Under the pieces are notes generated by a model. It worked only from the letters and a program-made list of their open reading frames with translations. It searched no databases and was not told the DNA's origin. The position numbers were made by a program, and so were the translations under genes. A stretch of 64,000 nucleotides of DNA, taken from contig NZ_CAMZOF010000012.1 in NCBI RefSeq assembly GCF_947331435.1, forward strand, positions 186,001-250,000, given 5' to 3'. This DNA is from Pelagibius sp. Alg239-R121 (GTDB lineage Bacteria > Pseudomonadota > Alphaproteobacteria > Kiloniellales > Kiloniellaceae). Shown piece after piece: positions 52,393 through 61,057 of this stretch. The first letter of the stretch is position 1. The number at the start of each line of letters is the position of its first letter.

Positions 52393-53910
52393 TCATTCAA
52401 GAACGCCCTCGCTCTCGAGTGTCCAATCCTCCAGGAACAATGCCATGGCTTCACTGCCTGTAGCCTTCACGTCCTGCGGATTCAGGGCGGTACCTGCCTC
52501 CAGCAGCAATCGGGCACAACCGATGTGGTCACGTCCGGCCCGATCAGGGCAGTGTTCGGCCCCGTGGATAACCGTCGAAAGCGCATCGCCGCCATATGCG
52601 TTGACATGCTTCAGATCGGGTTGGTGTTCCAGGAGAAGCGCCACTAGATCGAAGATCCCCTGCCAACCGGCCGCCTGCAACGCGGTCAGCCCCATTTCAT
52701 CGGCCTGATCCGGATCATATCCCGCTTCAAGCAATGTTTTGATATGCAAGAAGCGGCTTGGCTCGTGGGCAAGACGTGTCAGAAGGAGTTGGTCTTCTTT
52801 GCTCAGATCTGCCGGATCGATCCGAACGCCGGGCCGTTTACCATCAGCGCAAAGCGCCAAAGCGCGCTCGCTATCCGAGAGCGAGGTTGCACAACCACGA
52901 GCCTTCAGCGCCGAGGCGGCATCTCGATTGCCATAGATCCGGGCCGTGGCATAGGGCGTATGGGACTCCCAGATCGCGTCCAGGTCAGCGCCATGATCGA
53001 GCAACAGCTCGACGACTGCCTCTGACCGCCAACGGCGTGCCGCCTGATGTAGCGCGGGGATACCGTCGACCGGCTGTCCGCTGGGATGTTCGGTCATGGC
53101 TTCGTTGGGGTCTGCACCATGTTCCAGAAGCAGACGCACGGCTTCAAGGTCGTCAAAATCCAAAGCACGCGGCAAAGCGTTCGTCCCGCTGCACCGGACA
53201 CCGTGCTTGATCAACAGCTTGAGACCCTCATTATGGCCAAGTTCCACAGCATGATAGAGGCTCTCGTCATCGTTCGCGTCGGCGCCGTGATCAAGCAGCC
53301 AGGCCGCTAACGCCATGTTGTCAGCGTGTCCCAGTGCACCATAGAGCGCGGAAAGCTTGTGTTCACTGCCGGGTTCGGCGGCATATCCGTCGTTAGGGTC
53401 TGCTCCCTGCTCCAACAGCAAGTCCGCGAGCTCGAGCATCTCGGTTTTTTTTTCCGGCGCCATGTGAATGTACTTCGAAAAAGCGAGGTGCAAGATCGGA
53501 CGTCGCGGTCCGATTTCCAACAGCGCGCGCTCAGGGCGTTCCAATAACGCGGTTCGAACGGCTTCGAGATCATAAAGGGCGATCTGCAGGCCCAGGTTAT
53601 CGGCGGGAAGATCGGGATCGTCTGCCAGCAGTTTTTCGATCACCCAGTTTTGCCCGAAATAGAGCGCCGTCTTCAACCGCTCCGCCCGCTCATCGCGATC
53701 CATCGATGCCGTTTCCAACGCGAACTTAAGCTTCGGCCAGCTTTCGTGCCCATTCTCGCGCGCGATCACATGTAGGAAATCGGCGTGCTTGGGTGTCACG
53801 TCTCCAGACACATACCTATGGCAGCGCTGCAGTGTTTGCGGATCGCCCGTGGCATAGGTTTTCTTGAGCCGTTTGGCGGCGGATCGCAGTTTTTCGATTT
53901 CAGGAGTCAT
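52393..53910 (-). CDS. Ankyrin repeat protein
   Basis: A 505-residue protein. The first 80 residues are a helical region (MTPEIEKLRSAAKRLKKTYATG, then HADFLHVIARENGHESWPKLK) seen ahead of ankyrin repeats in related bacterial proteins. Repeats run through most of the rest, for example LLEQGADPNDG, LLDHGADANDD, LLEHGADPNEA, LLDHGADLDAI and LLEAGTALNPQ. No signal peptide or membrane helix is seen, so it is likely cytoplasmic and protein-binding. The ATG at 53910 has AGAGGAAAG; an upstream ATG would add twelve poor residues. Confidence 0.9.
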   Translation of the reverse strand: MTPEIEKLRSAAKRLKKTYATGDPQTLQRCHRYVSGDVTPKHADFLHVIARENGHESWPKLKFALETASMDRDERAERLKTALYFGQNWVIEKLLADDPDLPADNLGLQIALYDLEAVRTALLERPERALLEIGPRRPILHLAFSKYIHMAPEKKTEMLELADLLLEQGADPNDGYAAEPGSEHKLSALYGALGHADNMALAAWLLDHGADANDDESLYHAVELGHNEGLKLLIKHGVRCSGTNALPRALDFDDLEAVRLLLEHGADPNEAMTEHPSGQPVDGIPALHQAARRWRSEAVVELLLDHGADLDAIWESHTPYATARIYGNRDAASALKARGCATSLSDSERALALCADGKRPGVRIDPADLSKEDQLLLTRLAHEPSRFLHIKTLLEAGYDPDQADEMGLTALQAAGWQGIFDLVALLLEHQPDLKHVNAYGGDALSTVIHGAEHCPDRAGRDHIGCARLLLEAGTALNPQDVKATGSEAMALFLEDWTLESEGVLE

Positions 53911-54081
53911 TGGCTTTCCTCTTGTCGCATCCCAACGGCCCGCCACTTTGGGAATAAGAAGAAAAACCAGATAGACGGCATCTGACTGGCAAGGTGCTGT
54001 AAAGCTTTCCGCGGACCCGGATGCCGCCCCGACGGCAACACATTTTTAGCATTGAGCGGTCGGAGCAACAAGCAGGTGTGT

Positions 54082-54723
54082 TCAATTTCCAAACAACGAT
54101 GTCAACAGCTTGCGGGTTACGGCTTTATAGTCCTCAGGCGGCTGGCCTTCGGCGATCGCCAGCGCAGCCCGGTCGAAGGCTGCAGATAGGATATCTGCCA
54201 TGGCATCGAGCGGCAGCGGATCGATTCCACCTTTCTCAATCGAGAACGCCAGCCCTTGGCGCAGTTCCTCTCCACCCGTCTCCCTGTCAATTGCCGCCAT
54301 CTCCGTATGTCCCAAGACGGCCGGTCCATCCAGCAGTAAAAGGCGGGTACGTCCGGGCATGGTCATAGCATCGAAATAAGCCTCCGCACCCACAATCATC
54401 GCCTCCAAAGCGCCTCCGGGTTCGGAGGTTTTCCGTGCGATCTGAACGGCCACGGCCTGAGCTTCCCGCGCCACCGTCGCGCGGAAGAGATCCTCCTTGT
54501 CGGCGAAGTGATGATACAGCGCACCCCTCGTGACCTTTGCCGCCGCAACGATTTCCGGCGTACCGGTTTCGGCGTATCCCTTTTCAACAAACAGCGCACG
54601 TGCTGCAGCGATCAGAGCGTTGCGTGTGGCTTCGGTGCGCGCCTTGTTGGTACGGCGGTCAGGGGACCGAGCCGAGGACCCGGCAGCAGATAAGCCACGC
54701 GACGGTTTAGGTTTTTCTTGCAT
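54082..54723 (-). CDS. TetR family transcriptional regulator
   Basis: A 213-residue TetR protein with helix-turn-helix ALIAAARALFVEKGYAETGTPEIVAAAKVTRGALYHHF (pattern noted; residues about 30-70) and a C-terminal tetracyclin-repressor-like domain. The start at 54723 is chosen because the frame above it runs through two 17-base palindromes that look like its own operators. It is divergent from a glyoxalase-family gene. Confidence 0.9.
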   Translation of the reverse strand: MQEKPKPSRGLSAAGSSARSPDRRTNKARTEATRNALIAAARALFVEKGYAETGTPEIVAAAKVTRGALYHHFADKEDLFRATVAREAQAVAVQIARKTSEPGGALEAMIVGAEAYFDAMTMPGRTRLLLLDGPAVLGHTEMAAIDRETGGEELRQGLAFSIEKGGIDPLPLDAMADILSAAFDRAALAIAEGQPPEDYKAVTRKLLTSLFGN

Positions 54724-54768
54724 ACATACAGCCTGTATGTTTTTATCTTTTACATACACATTGTATGT
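54724..54768. promoter_or_regulatory. Two 17-base palindromes, candidate TetR operators
   Basis: ACATACAG-C-CTGTATGT (54724-54740, perfect) and ACATACAC-A-TTGTATGT (54752-54768, one mismatch) are spaced 28 bases start to start. They fill the gap between the tetR and glyoxalase genes and share the half-site ACATACA. Autorepression together with control of the divergent gene is inferred. Confidence 0.75.
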
Positions 54769-54791
54769 TAATTATCTGAAGGTTGAAAGCC

Positions 54792-55217
54792 ATGAAATGC
54801 ACGCAGTTTTATCCCGTCATCATGACTGACGACGTCGCCGGCACCGCCCGCTTTTATCAAGAGCATTTCCGCTTTAAGCCGAGTTTCGAGAGCGACTGGT
54901 ACGTGCATCTGCAATCCAGCGAAGATGAAAGCATAAACATCGCAGTCCTGCAGGGCGATCACGAGACGATCCCCGAAGCCGGCCGCGGCCGGGTGTCGGG
55001 CCTGCTGCTCAACTTTGAAGTCGAGGATGTTGACAGCGAATACGCGCGCGCCGAAGCGAGCGGCCTGCCGATCCTCCTCCCCCTACGCGACGAGCCTTTC
55101 GGCCAAAGGCACTTCATCACCCGTGACCCCAGCGGCGTCCTGATCGACATCATCAAGCCGATCCCGCCAAGCGAGGAATTTATGAAACTTTATGCTGAAG
55201 AAGCGAGGCTGACGTGA
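54792..55217 (+). CDS. Glyoxalase/bleomycin-resistance (VOC) family protein
   Basis: A 141-residue vicinal-oxygen-chelate protein with paired beta-alpha-beta-beta-beta units. It has [21 protein letters not shown] at the N-terminus, [21 protein letters not shown] at mid-chain, and [20 protein letters not shown] near the end. A metal-binding Glu/His set cannot be fixed from one sequence. Members act as glyoxalases, dioxygenases or drug-binding proteins. The ATG at 54792 is preferred to the TTG three codons earlier. It is probably controlled by the divergent TetR. Confidence 0.88.
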   Translation: MKCTQFYPVIMTDDVAGTARFYQEHFRFKPSFESDWYVHLQSSEDESINIAVLQGDHETIPEAGRGRVSGLLLNFEVEDVDSEYARAEASGLPILLPLRDEPFGQRHFITRDPSGVLIDIIKPIPPSEEFMKLYAEEARLT

Positions 55218-55281
55218 ATCAATACAAAAGCAGCGGCCCCTCCCTGGAGCTGCCGCTTTCACGTCACCTAGCCGCCTGCAC

Positions 55282-55700
55282 TCAGTACAGCGCGACAGGA
55301 TTGCCTGGCGAGCCGGTACCGCCCTTGATTTTCAGCGGTGAGCAAACGAAGAGGAACTCGTAGGCCTTATCCGCTGCCAGTTGGGAAAGGTCCATGTTTT
55401 CCAGGTTCCAAGTGCCGCGCCGAGTCATCATTTCCGCATGGCATTCAAAAGGCTGATCGGTTTCACCGCGGAAGCCCGGGCCGACGGCTTCCGAACCCCA
55501 GGTGTCGGCGCCCCAGAGAATGATCTTCTGTTCGGCCATGTAGTTGCAGCCGGAAATCCCGAAACCGGGTTCGCCCGAGTTGAACTTGCAATGCGTTCCT
55601 GTTTGTCCTCGACGCTAAAGGTGTCCCATTCCTTGGGATGCCAGAGGTCACCAAGTCCGGTGTAAAGGAACACGCAATCGCAATCGAGTGAACGAGGCCG
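55282..55700 (-). pseudogene. Truncated, frameshifted cyclase family gene (kynurenine formamidase-like)
   Basis: The C-terminal half of a cyclase-family (PF04199) enzyme. One frame gives CVFLYTGLGDLWHPKEWDTF followed by SVEDKQERIA. The continuation KFNSGEPGFGISGCNY, then MAEQKIILWGADTWGSEAVG to the end, lies in another frame. Joining them needs one extra base near 55588-55590, where GC precedes AAG in place of a full Ala codon. The N-terminal half, including the HxGTHxD metal motif, is absent: the upstream sequence is the end of the GNAT gene. The gene is therefore both truncated and frameshifted. Confidence 0.8.
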
Positions 55701-55716
55701 AGCGGCATGGATTCGT

Positions 55717-56256
55717 TCAATCGAATCCCAGTTCAAAAAGCTGGCGTCCGTCAGTCAGACCGAACCCGGGATCGTCGGCAAACCGCGACGGCTGAAAGCC
55801 GGCTTTCCGCACGGCCGCGGCAGATGCAGGATTGTCCAACGCGACATTGGCAATGAGATACCGCCTGCCGAAACGCTTGAGCGCCGGTCGGCCATAAAGT
55901 TTGAGCAGAGCGGTGCCAATGCCGCGACCGTGAAATGAGGATGCAATCCAATAGCTCAATCCCAGTCGTTTCCGGTCGATGTCATAGGATCCGATGGACC
56001 CAATGAAGGCTCCGCTGGTACAGTCTTCCACTGCGAAGGCACTGGATTGGCCGTCGATGCACAGGCGCCTGCTGTTATGGAACTTCTCGACCCGTTCGGA
56101 CGGTGACAATTCACATAGCAATCGGAGCGGACCGCCAAGCCGAACTGACCCCCGCAAGGTGCCCGAAACCCGGTGGTCGGCGAGGATGTCGCAAAAGGCC
56201 GATTCATCCTTCGCACGCAAGTCCCGAATGCAGACCGTTTCACCGATTAAATGCAT
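55717..56256 (-). CDS. GNAT family N-acetyltransferase (RimJ-like)
   Basis: A 179-residue acetyltransferase_3-type GNAT protein. IRDLRAKDESAFCDIL opens the fold, the GLSYWIASSFHGRGIGTALLKL region is the acetyl-CoA pyrophosphate loop (motif A), and NPASAAAVRKAGFQ is motif B. It acetylates an amine, possibly a protein N-terminus or an antibiotic. Its end overlaps the region where the cyclase remnant begins. Confidence 0.9.
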   Translation of the reverse strand: MHLIGETVCIRDLRAKDESAFCDILADHRVSGTLRGSVRLGGPLRLLCELSPSERVEKFHNSRRLCIDGQSSAFAVEDCTSGAFIGSIGSYDIDRKRLGLSYWIASSFHGRGIGTALLKLYGRPALKRFGRRYLIANVALDNPASAAAVRKAGFQPSRFADDPGFGLTDGRQLFELGFD

Positions 56257-56341
56257 CGCCTGGTCCCCTCACAAAGATACAAGGTCGTAAGAAGCAAATT
56301 CAGATCTGCATTTATCATCATTCCGCAAAAGCTTCTTGTGA

Positions 56342-56581
56342 TGCGAGGAAGAGCTGTGCGTCCGCCCCGCGAACTATCAGTCCATTGCAACTTCTGATGA
56401 GCCAGATCCCCAAACAAACGGCCCCGTCAGGCATCATATTTATATTGTGCGCGACTGGCATGGCATAGCGACAAACGCCTCCAATGAGCATCAGGAAGCC
56501 CGATGGTTCAGTCTTGACGAGCCCGCCTCCCTGAATTTGGCTTCCGGCAGCTACCCGGAGATATTCGCAAGCTGCATTTGA
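56342..56581 (+). pseudogene. Nudix hydrolase remnant (C-terminal part only)
   Basis: This 79-codon stretch has no start codon, follows a stop and ends with TGA at 56579-56581. It reads EEELCVRPANYQSIATSDEP, then HHIYIVRDWHGIA, EHQEARWFSLDEPASLNLAS and YPEIFASCI. This is the part of a Nudix hydrolase that follows the REUxEE box, with the typical H-x-Y-x-V-x-x-W and EARWFSLDE segments. The N-terminal strands and most of the Nudix box are not readable upstream. The rest of the 56257-56680 gap shows nothing further. Confidence 0.65.
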
Positions 56582-56680
56582 CCTCTCATAAAACGTCGTC
56601 CCCGCAGCCTTTGCACTGACGTCGGATCAGTGAAAAACTAACCGCGAATTCGGTCACGACCGGAACAAGGGAGTTTCTTC

Positions 56681-57226
56681 ATGCTGCTCGATACACCGAT
56701 CTGCGATTTCGGCTGGAAAGCGCCGTCTTTCAACTTGTCCGATCCGGATGGCCAGCCCCATTCGATGGAGGACGCGATGGGCGAAAACGGCCTGTTGATC
56801 GCCTTCATCTGCAATCACTGTCCTTATGTGAAAGCAATCATCGATCGACTCGTCGCAGATGCCAAAACTCTTCAGAATGAAGGTGTTGGCGTGCTCGCCG
56901 TTATGTCCAACGATTATGCGCGCGTTCCGGCTGACAGTCCGCCCGAAATGAAGCGCTTTGCCGTACAACACGGCTTCAGTTTTCCTTACCTGATCGACGA
57001 AGACCAGAGCGTCGGTCGCGCCTATAGCGCTGTCTGTACGCCGGACTTCTTCGGATTCAATAACAAGGGTGAGCTGCAGTACCGCGGACGTCTGGACGAT
57101 GCCAAGATGAACGACGCCGCAAACCGCAGACCTGAGCTGCTGGAAGCCATGCGCCTGGTCGCCAAGACCGGCCGCGGCCCCGAGCAACAGATCGCCTCCA
57201 TGGGCTGTTCAATCAAGTGGCGCTAA
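56681..57226 (+). CDS. Thioredoxin-fold (AhpC/TSA-like) family protein
   Basis: A 181-residue thioredoxin-like protein. FICNHCPYVKAIIDRL contains Cys44 and Cys47, the CxxC of the 'CNHCPYV' family found widely in marine and soil bacteria. It has PEMKRFAVQHGFSFPYLIDEDQSVGRAY later in the fold. No signal peptide is seen, so it is probably a cytoplasmic thiol-disulphide oxidoreductase or peroxidase-like protein. AAGGGAG precedes the ATG. It converges on the MoaD-like gene with seven bases between. Confidence 0.9.
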   Translation: MLLDTPICDFGWKAPSFNLSDPDGQPHSMEDAMGENGLLIAFICNHCPYVKAIIDRLVADAKTLQNEGVGVLAVMSNDYARVPADSPPEMKRFAVQHGFSFPYLIDEDQSVGRAYSAVCTPDFFGFNNKGELQYRGRLDDAKMNDAANRRPELLEAMRLVAKTGRGPEQQIASMGCSIKWR

Positions 57227-57233
57227 TCCGACC

Positions 57234-57479
57234 CTAACCACCCCTCAGGCGCTGAATCAGATAAACCTCACTGGTTTCGCTAACAGGTTCGGTCAGGCTG
57301 CTGGCGACGATCCTGCCGTCGACGGCCACCGAGACGCCTGCCTCGATGGCCGGTTCCAGCCCGGGATAGGCCTGGACGAGGCCCCGGAGGACCTCGCCCA
57401 CGTTTTTTGCGTCGATCTCGACCTTCTCTTGGCCGTCCGTAAAGGCCTTGAGGCCGGACCAGAGATTGACCTCAACCAT
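57234..57479 (-). CDS. MoaD/ThiS-like ubiquitin-fold sulphur carrier
   Basis: An 81-residue beta-grasp protein starting MVEVNLWSGLKAFTDGQEKVEI and ending LIQRLRGG. The terminal Gly-Gly is required for thiocarboxylate formation in sulphur carriers. Its start overlaps the end of the molybdenum hydroxylase large-subunit gene by eight bases, so it is coupled to that operon. Supply of sulphur for molybdopterin or the sulphido ligand is the natural guess. No MoaE or MoeB gene is in the window. Confidence 0.85.
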   Translation of the reverse strand: MVEVNLWSGLKAFTDGQEKVEIDAKNVGEVLRGLVQAYPGLEPAIEAGVSVAVDGRIVASSLTEPVSETSEVYLIQRLRGG

Positions 57480-59721
57480 CGGCCTGTGCCGCAAGCGCCG
57501 CGAGAATACGCGGCGGCGACATGGGCAGTTCCTTCAGACGTACACCCGCGGCGTTAGAGACCGCATTGGCGATGGCCGCCAACGGTGGACAGATCGAAGT
57601 TTCACCAACCCCGCGCACGCCGTAAGGGTGGCCGGGATTAGGCACTTCGACGATTACCGTGTCGATCATCGGCAGGTCGGAGGCGACCGGGATCCGGTAA
57701 TCCAGGAACAAAGAATTCTGCAACCGGCCGTCTTCGCCGTAGATGTACTCTTCGTTCAGCGCCCAGCCGATACCCTGCGCAGCGCCGCCCTGAAACTGGC
57801 CTTCCACATAGGTCGGATGGATCGCCTTGCCGGCGTCCTGAACAACCGTATAGCGCACCACTTTGGTCTGCCCGGTCTCCTTATCCACTTCTGCATCCAC
57901 GATATGGGTCGCAAAGCTGACGCCCGCCCCCTCAGGTGTGGCCTCGAAGTGGCCGACGATGGGGCCGCCGGTGCGGCCCATGCTGCGGGCAATTCTCGCC
58001 AGCGGCAGCGGCTCGAATTCTCCGGCGTTCGGACCTGATGGTTTGGCGCAGCCGTCCTCCCAGACCACCGCATCTTCGTCGATGCCCCATTTCGCCGCCG
58101 CCCGCGCACAGAGCTTCTGGACGGTATCGCGCGCAGCCTGGATAGTCGCCAGACCACTGGCATAGGTCACCCGGGACCCATGGCTGATCTCGTTGTATCC
58201 AAGGGTTGCCGTGTCGGCCACGGTGGTTCGGATCTTCTCGTAGGGAATGCCCAGCTCTTCCGCTGCCATCTGCCCCATGGACGCCCTTGAGCCCCCGATA
58301 TCGGGCGTACCGACCGAGAGCGAAACGGTCCCGTCTTCGGATAGCGCCAGAGAAACGGCGGTCTCACCCCCATGGTTGAACCAGAAGCCGCAGGAGATTC
58401 CCCGTCCCTGCCCTTCGGCCAGCGGTGCCTTATGATGCGGATGAGCTTTAGCGGCCTCCAGGGTTTCCACCAGACCGATCCGGTCGAACTTGGGCCCGAA
58501 TGAAGCTTTAGTCCCCTCTTTTGAAGCGTTCTTCAGACGCACTTCGATCGGATCCAGATCCAGTTCGTTGCAGAGCTGGTCCACTACGGATTCGACGGCG
58601 AAAGCGGCCATTGGTGAACCCGGTGCTCGATAAGCCGCCTGCTTTGGCCGGTTCGACATCACGTCATAGCCAACCTGATGCACGTTCTCCAAGGCGTAGG
58701 GCGCAAAGGCGCACATTGCCGTGAATTCCATGGGTGCTCCGGGAAAGGCGCCGCCTTGAAGACGGAACACACCCTGGGCTGCGGTGATCTTGCCGTCCCG
58801 GGTCATACCGATCTTGATGTCCATGGACGTGGAGGCAGTCGGCCCGGTCGCCCGGAAGACTTCAGAGCGGCTCATCACAAGCTTGACCGGCCGGTTCGCC
58901 TTGCGCGAAAGCGCCAGAGCCACCGGTTCAATAAAGACAACGGTTTTACCACCGAAACCACCGCCGATCTCCGATGGAGTCACCCGGAGTTGGCTGGCAT
59001 CCGTGCCCACCAACGCGGCGCAGACCTTCTGGACGTTGAAATGCCCCTGAGTGCAGCACCAGACTTCGCCCTTGCCATCCGGACCCAGCTGAGCCAGGCA
59101 AGCATGGGGCTCAATGTAGCCTTGGTGGGTCGCTTCAGTCTTGAAGCTGTCTTCGAGCACAAGATCGGCCTCAGCGAAGCCCTTTTCCACGTCACCGTGT
59201 CCGCTTTCGTGATAGCGCACGACATTCGGGTGCATACCTTCCGGAACGGATTTGTCGGCCGCACCTGTCCGGATCACGGGAGCACCAGACCCCATGGCCT
59301 TGTCCACGTCCGTGACATGAGGCAGCAGTTCGTATTCCACTTCGATCAGCTTGGCCGCATCGCGCGCAGCCAGCGGCGTGCTGGCAGCCACGGCAGCTAC
59401 GGCGTGGCCGTCGTAAAGCGCCGTGTCGCTCGCCATGACGTTTTCGAGAATGTTCCAGTTCTCTCCCGTCAGGCCCTCCGCAAAATCGGCTCGGGTCACA
59501 ACGGCTTTCACACCCTTCATGGCCTCCGCTTTGGCGCTGTCGATCTTTAGAATCTTGGCGTGCGCATGCGGGGATCGGACGATTGCCGCATGCAGCATAC
59601 CGGGCGCCGCAGCGTCGGCACCAAACTTTGCACGTCCGGTTACCTTGTCTACACCGTCTGGCCGGTTGGGGCGCGTGCCGACAACCTTAAAGCCATTTGT
59701 TCCATGTCCATCAGGGGCCAT
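57472..59721 (-). CDS. Xanthine dehydrogenase family molybdopterin-binding subunit (CoxL/XdhA-like)
   Basis: A 749-residue catalytic subunit of a molybdenum hydroxylase. It begins with a short linker, then VTGRAKFGADAAAPGMLHAAIVRSPHAHA, the family's first domain. The Mo-cofactor segments include EIGGGFGGKTVVF, the active-site loop AAYRAPGSPMAAF and the C-terminal VRGVGETSICPPLAAIANAV with the catalytic Glu. The AYRAPG loop lacks the AYRCSFR of form I CO dehydrogenase, so CO is not the substrate; an aromatic or N-heterocyclic aldehyde or ring is more likely. It is third in the FAD, iron-sulphur, molybdenum order and overlaps the previous gene by one base. Confidence 0.93.
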   Translation of the reverse strand: MAPDGHGTNGFKVVGTRPNRPDGVDKVTGRAKFGADAAAPGMLHAAIVRSPHAHAKILKIDSAKAEAMKGVKAVVTRADFAEGLTGENWNILENVMASDTALYDGHAVAAVAASTPLAARDAAKLIEVEYELLPHVTDVDKAMGSGAPVIRTGAADKSVPEGMHPNVVRYHESGHGDVEKGFAEADLVLEDSFKTEATHQGYIEPHACLAQLGPDGKGEVWCCTQGHFNVQKVCAALVGTDASQLRVTPSEIGGGFGGKTVVFIEPVALALSRKANRPVKLVMSRSEVFRATGPTASTSMDIKIGMTRDGKITAAQGVFRLQGGAFPGAPMEFTAMCAFAPYALENVHQVGYDVMSNRPKQAAYRAPGSPMAAFAVESVVDQLCNELDLDPIEVRLKNASKEGTKASFGPKFDRIGLVETLEAAKAHPHHKAPLAEGQGRGISCGFWFNHGGETAVSLALSEDGTVSLSVGTPDIGGSRASMGQMAAEELGIPYEKIRTTVADTATLGYNEISHGSRVTYASGLATIQAARDTVQKLCARAAAKWGIDEDAVVWEDGCAKPSGPNAGEFEPLPLARIARSMGRTGGPIVGHFEATPEGAGVSFATHIVDAEVDKETGQTKVVRYTVVQDAGKAIHPTYVEGQFQGGAAQGIGWALNEEYIYGEDGRLQNSLFLDYRIPVASDLPMIDTVIVEVPNPGHPYGVRGVGETSICPPLAAIANAVSNAAGVRLKELPMSPPRILAALAAQADG

Positions 59722-60200
59722 TACGATGCCTTTCTCAGGTCAGCAGCCGTATCGAGCACGGCGCGGATGATTTTGTCGTACCCGGTGCAGCGGCAGAGAT
59801 TTCCCGCCAGCCAGTAACGCACCTCGGTCTCGGTCGGATCAGGATTCTTTTTCAGCAAGGCTTCTGTCGCCACCAGAACGCCCGGTGTGCAGACGCCACA
59901 TTGAAGAGCCGCGTATTCGATGAACTTCTCCTGCAGGGGGTGCAGGGCCTCGCCGTCGGCCATCCCTTCGATCGTGCCAATCGATTTACCTTCTGCCTCG
60001 GCGCCCAACATCAGGCAGGAGCAGACCAGCCGATCGTCAACCGTCACGGAACAGGCTCCGCAGTCGCCCGTACCGCAGCCTTCCTTCGCACCGGTCAGTG
60101 CCAGCCTGTCGCGCAGCACATCCAACAGCGTTTCGCGCGGATCGCAGAGGAATTCGACCTCGTCGCCGTTAACGGTCGTGGTTACATGAATCATAGTCAT
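59721..60200 (-). CDS. Molybdenum hydroxylase [2Fe-2S] subunit (CoxS-like)
   Basis: A 159-residue iron-sulphur subunit with the plant-ferredoxin-type cluster (EGCGTGDCGACSV and LVCSCLML) and the second cluster (LQCGVCTPG and NLCRCTGYDKI). It carries electrons between the Mo and FAD subunits. Its start overlaps the FAD gene stop by four bases, and its stop overlaps the large-subunit start by one base. Confidence 0.95.
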   Translation of the reverse strand: MTMIHVTTTVNGDEVEFLCDPRETLLDVLRDRLALTGAKEGCGTGDCGACSVTVDDRLVCSCLMLGAEAEGKSIGTIEGMADGEALHPLQEKFIEYAALQCGVCTPGVLVATEALLKKNPDPTETEVRYWLAGNLCRCTGYDKIIRAVLDTAADLRKAS

Positions 60201-61057
60201 TTGGCGCCCCCTGCGCGGTCATATGCAATTTTGGCGGCGCGTTTTGCCAGGACACCGGCCACATGCGTACGGAACTCGATGGTTCCGCGTTTGTCGTTGA
60301 TCGGTTTGCAGGCTGCGGACGCAGCTGCGGACAGCGCTTCAAGTGCGGCAGCGTCCAGTGTCGTTCCAATGACCGCTTGTGCAGCCTCTTCGACCAGCAG
60401 CACCGTCGGCGCGACCGCGCCCAACGAAACACGCGCCTCGGCAACTCTGTCGCCGTCCAGGCGCAGGTTTACGCCGCAGCCGACCACTGCGATGTCCATC
60501 TCGGTACGCGGAATGAAGCGCAGATAGGCATCGCCTCCGTTGTCACCACGGGCGGGAAGATGCACTGCGCTCACCACTTCTCCCTTTTCCAGGCTTGTAC
60601 GACCCGGCCCGGTGGGGACGTCTTCGACCTTGATCGTCCGGCTACCATCAGGTCCCACTACCGAAACCGAAGCACCTGCCGCGATCATCGCCGGAACACT
60701 GTCGGCCGCTGGAGACCCGTTGCAAAGGTTGCCTACCAGCGTCGCACGGCCTTGAATCTGGGTCGACCCGATAAGATCCATCGCCTCGACCACCCCTGGC
60801 CATTCCTTATCCAGCTCTGGGTGTTCGGTCATCTCGGCACCCGTCACGGCAACACCGATCCGCCAGCCACCGTCTTCGCGGGCAATGTCACTTACTCCGT
60901 CGATGTGCTTGATATCGATCAACACATCGGGCGTGACCATATCGGCGCGCAATTGCACCAAAACGTCGGTGCCACCCGCGAGAAAACGGGTCACCCCTTC
61001 CGCCTTAGCGGCAATCGTGGCAGCGTCATCGAAACTACCGGGCGTATGGTATTGCAT
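60197..61057 (-). CDS. Molybdenum hydroxylase FAD-binding subunit (CoxM-like)
   Basis: A 286-residue FAD subunit. The PCMH-type fold shows FLAGGTDVLVQLRADM, with the flavin pyrophosphate loop, and TLVGNLCNGSPAADSVPAM. The C-terminal domain is typical of CoxM. The ATG at 61057 has AGGAGG immediately upstream, so the longer frame from 61102 is not needed. It is the first gene of the leftward operon. Confidence 0.94.
   Translation of the reverse strand: MQYHTPGSFDDAATIAAKAEGVTRFLAGGTDVLVQLRADMVTPDVLIDIKHIDGVSDIAREDGGWRIGVAVTGAEMTEHPELDKEWPGVVEAMDLIGSTQIQGRATLVGNLCNGSPAADSVPAMIAAGASVSVVGPDGSRTIKVEDVPTGPGRTSLEKGEVVSAVHLPARGDNGGDAYLRFIPRTEMDIAVVGCGVNLRLDGDRVAEARVSLGAVAPTVLLVEEAAQAVIGTTLDAAALEALSAAASAACKPINDKRGTIEFRTHVAGVLAKRAAKIAYDRAGGAK

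Noticed and set aside
55230-55262. Possible terminator hairpin after the glyoxalase-family gene
   Set aside because: The arms (AAGCAGCGGC and GCTGCCGCTT) have two internal mismatches and no T-run follows.
58678-59550. 290-codon plus-strand frame
   Set aside because: Antisense to the molybdenum hydroxylase large subunit; typical GC-rich shadow.
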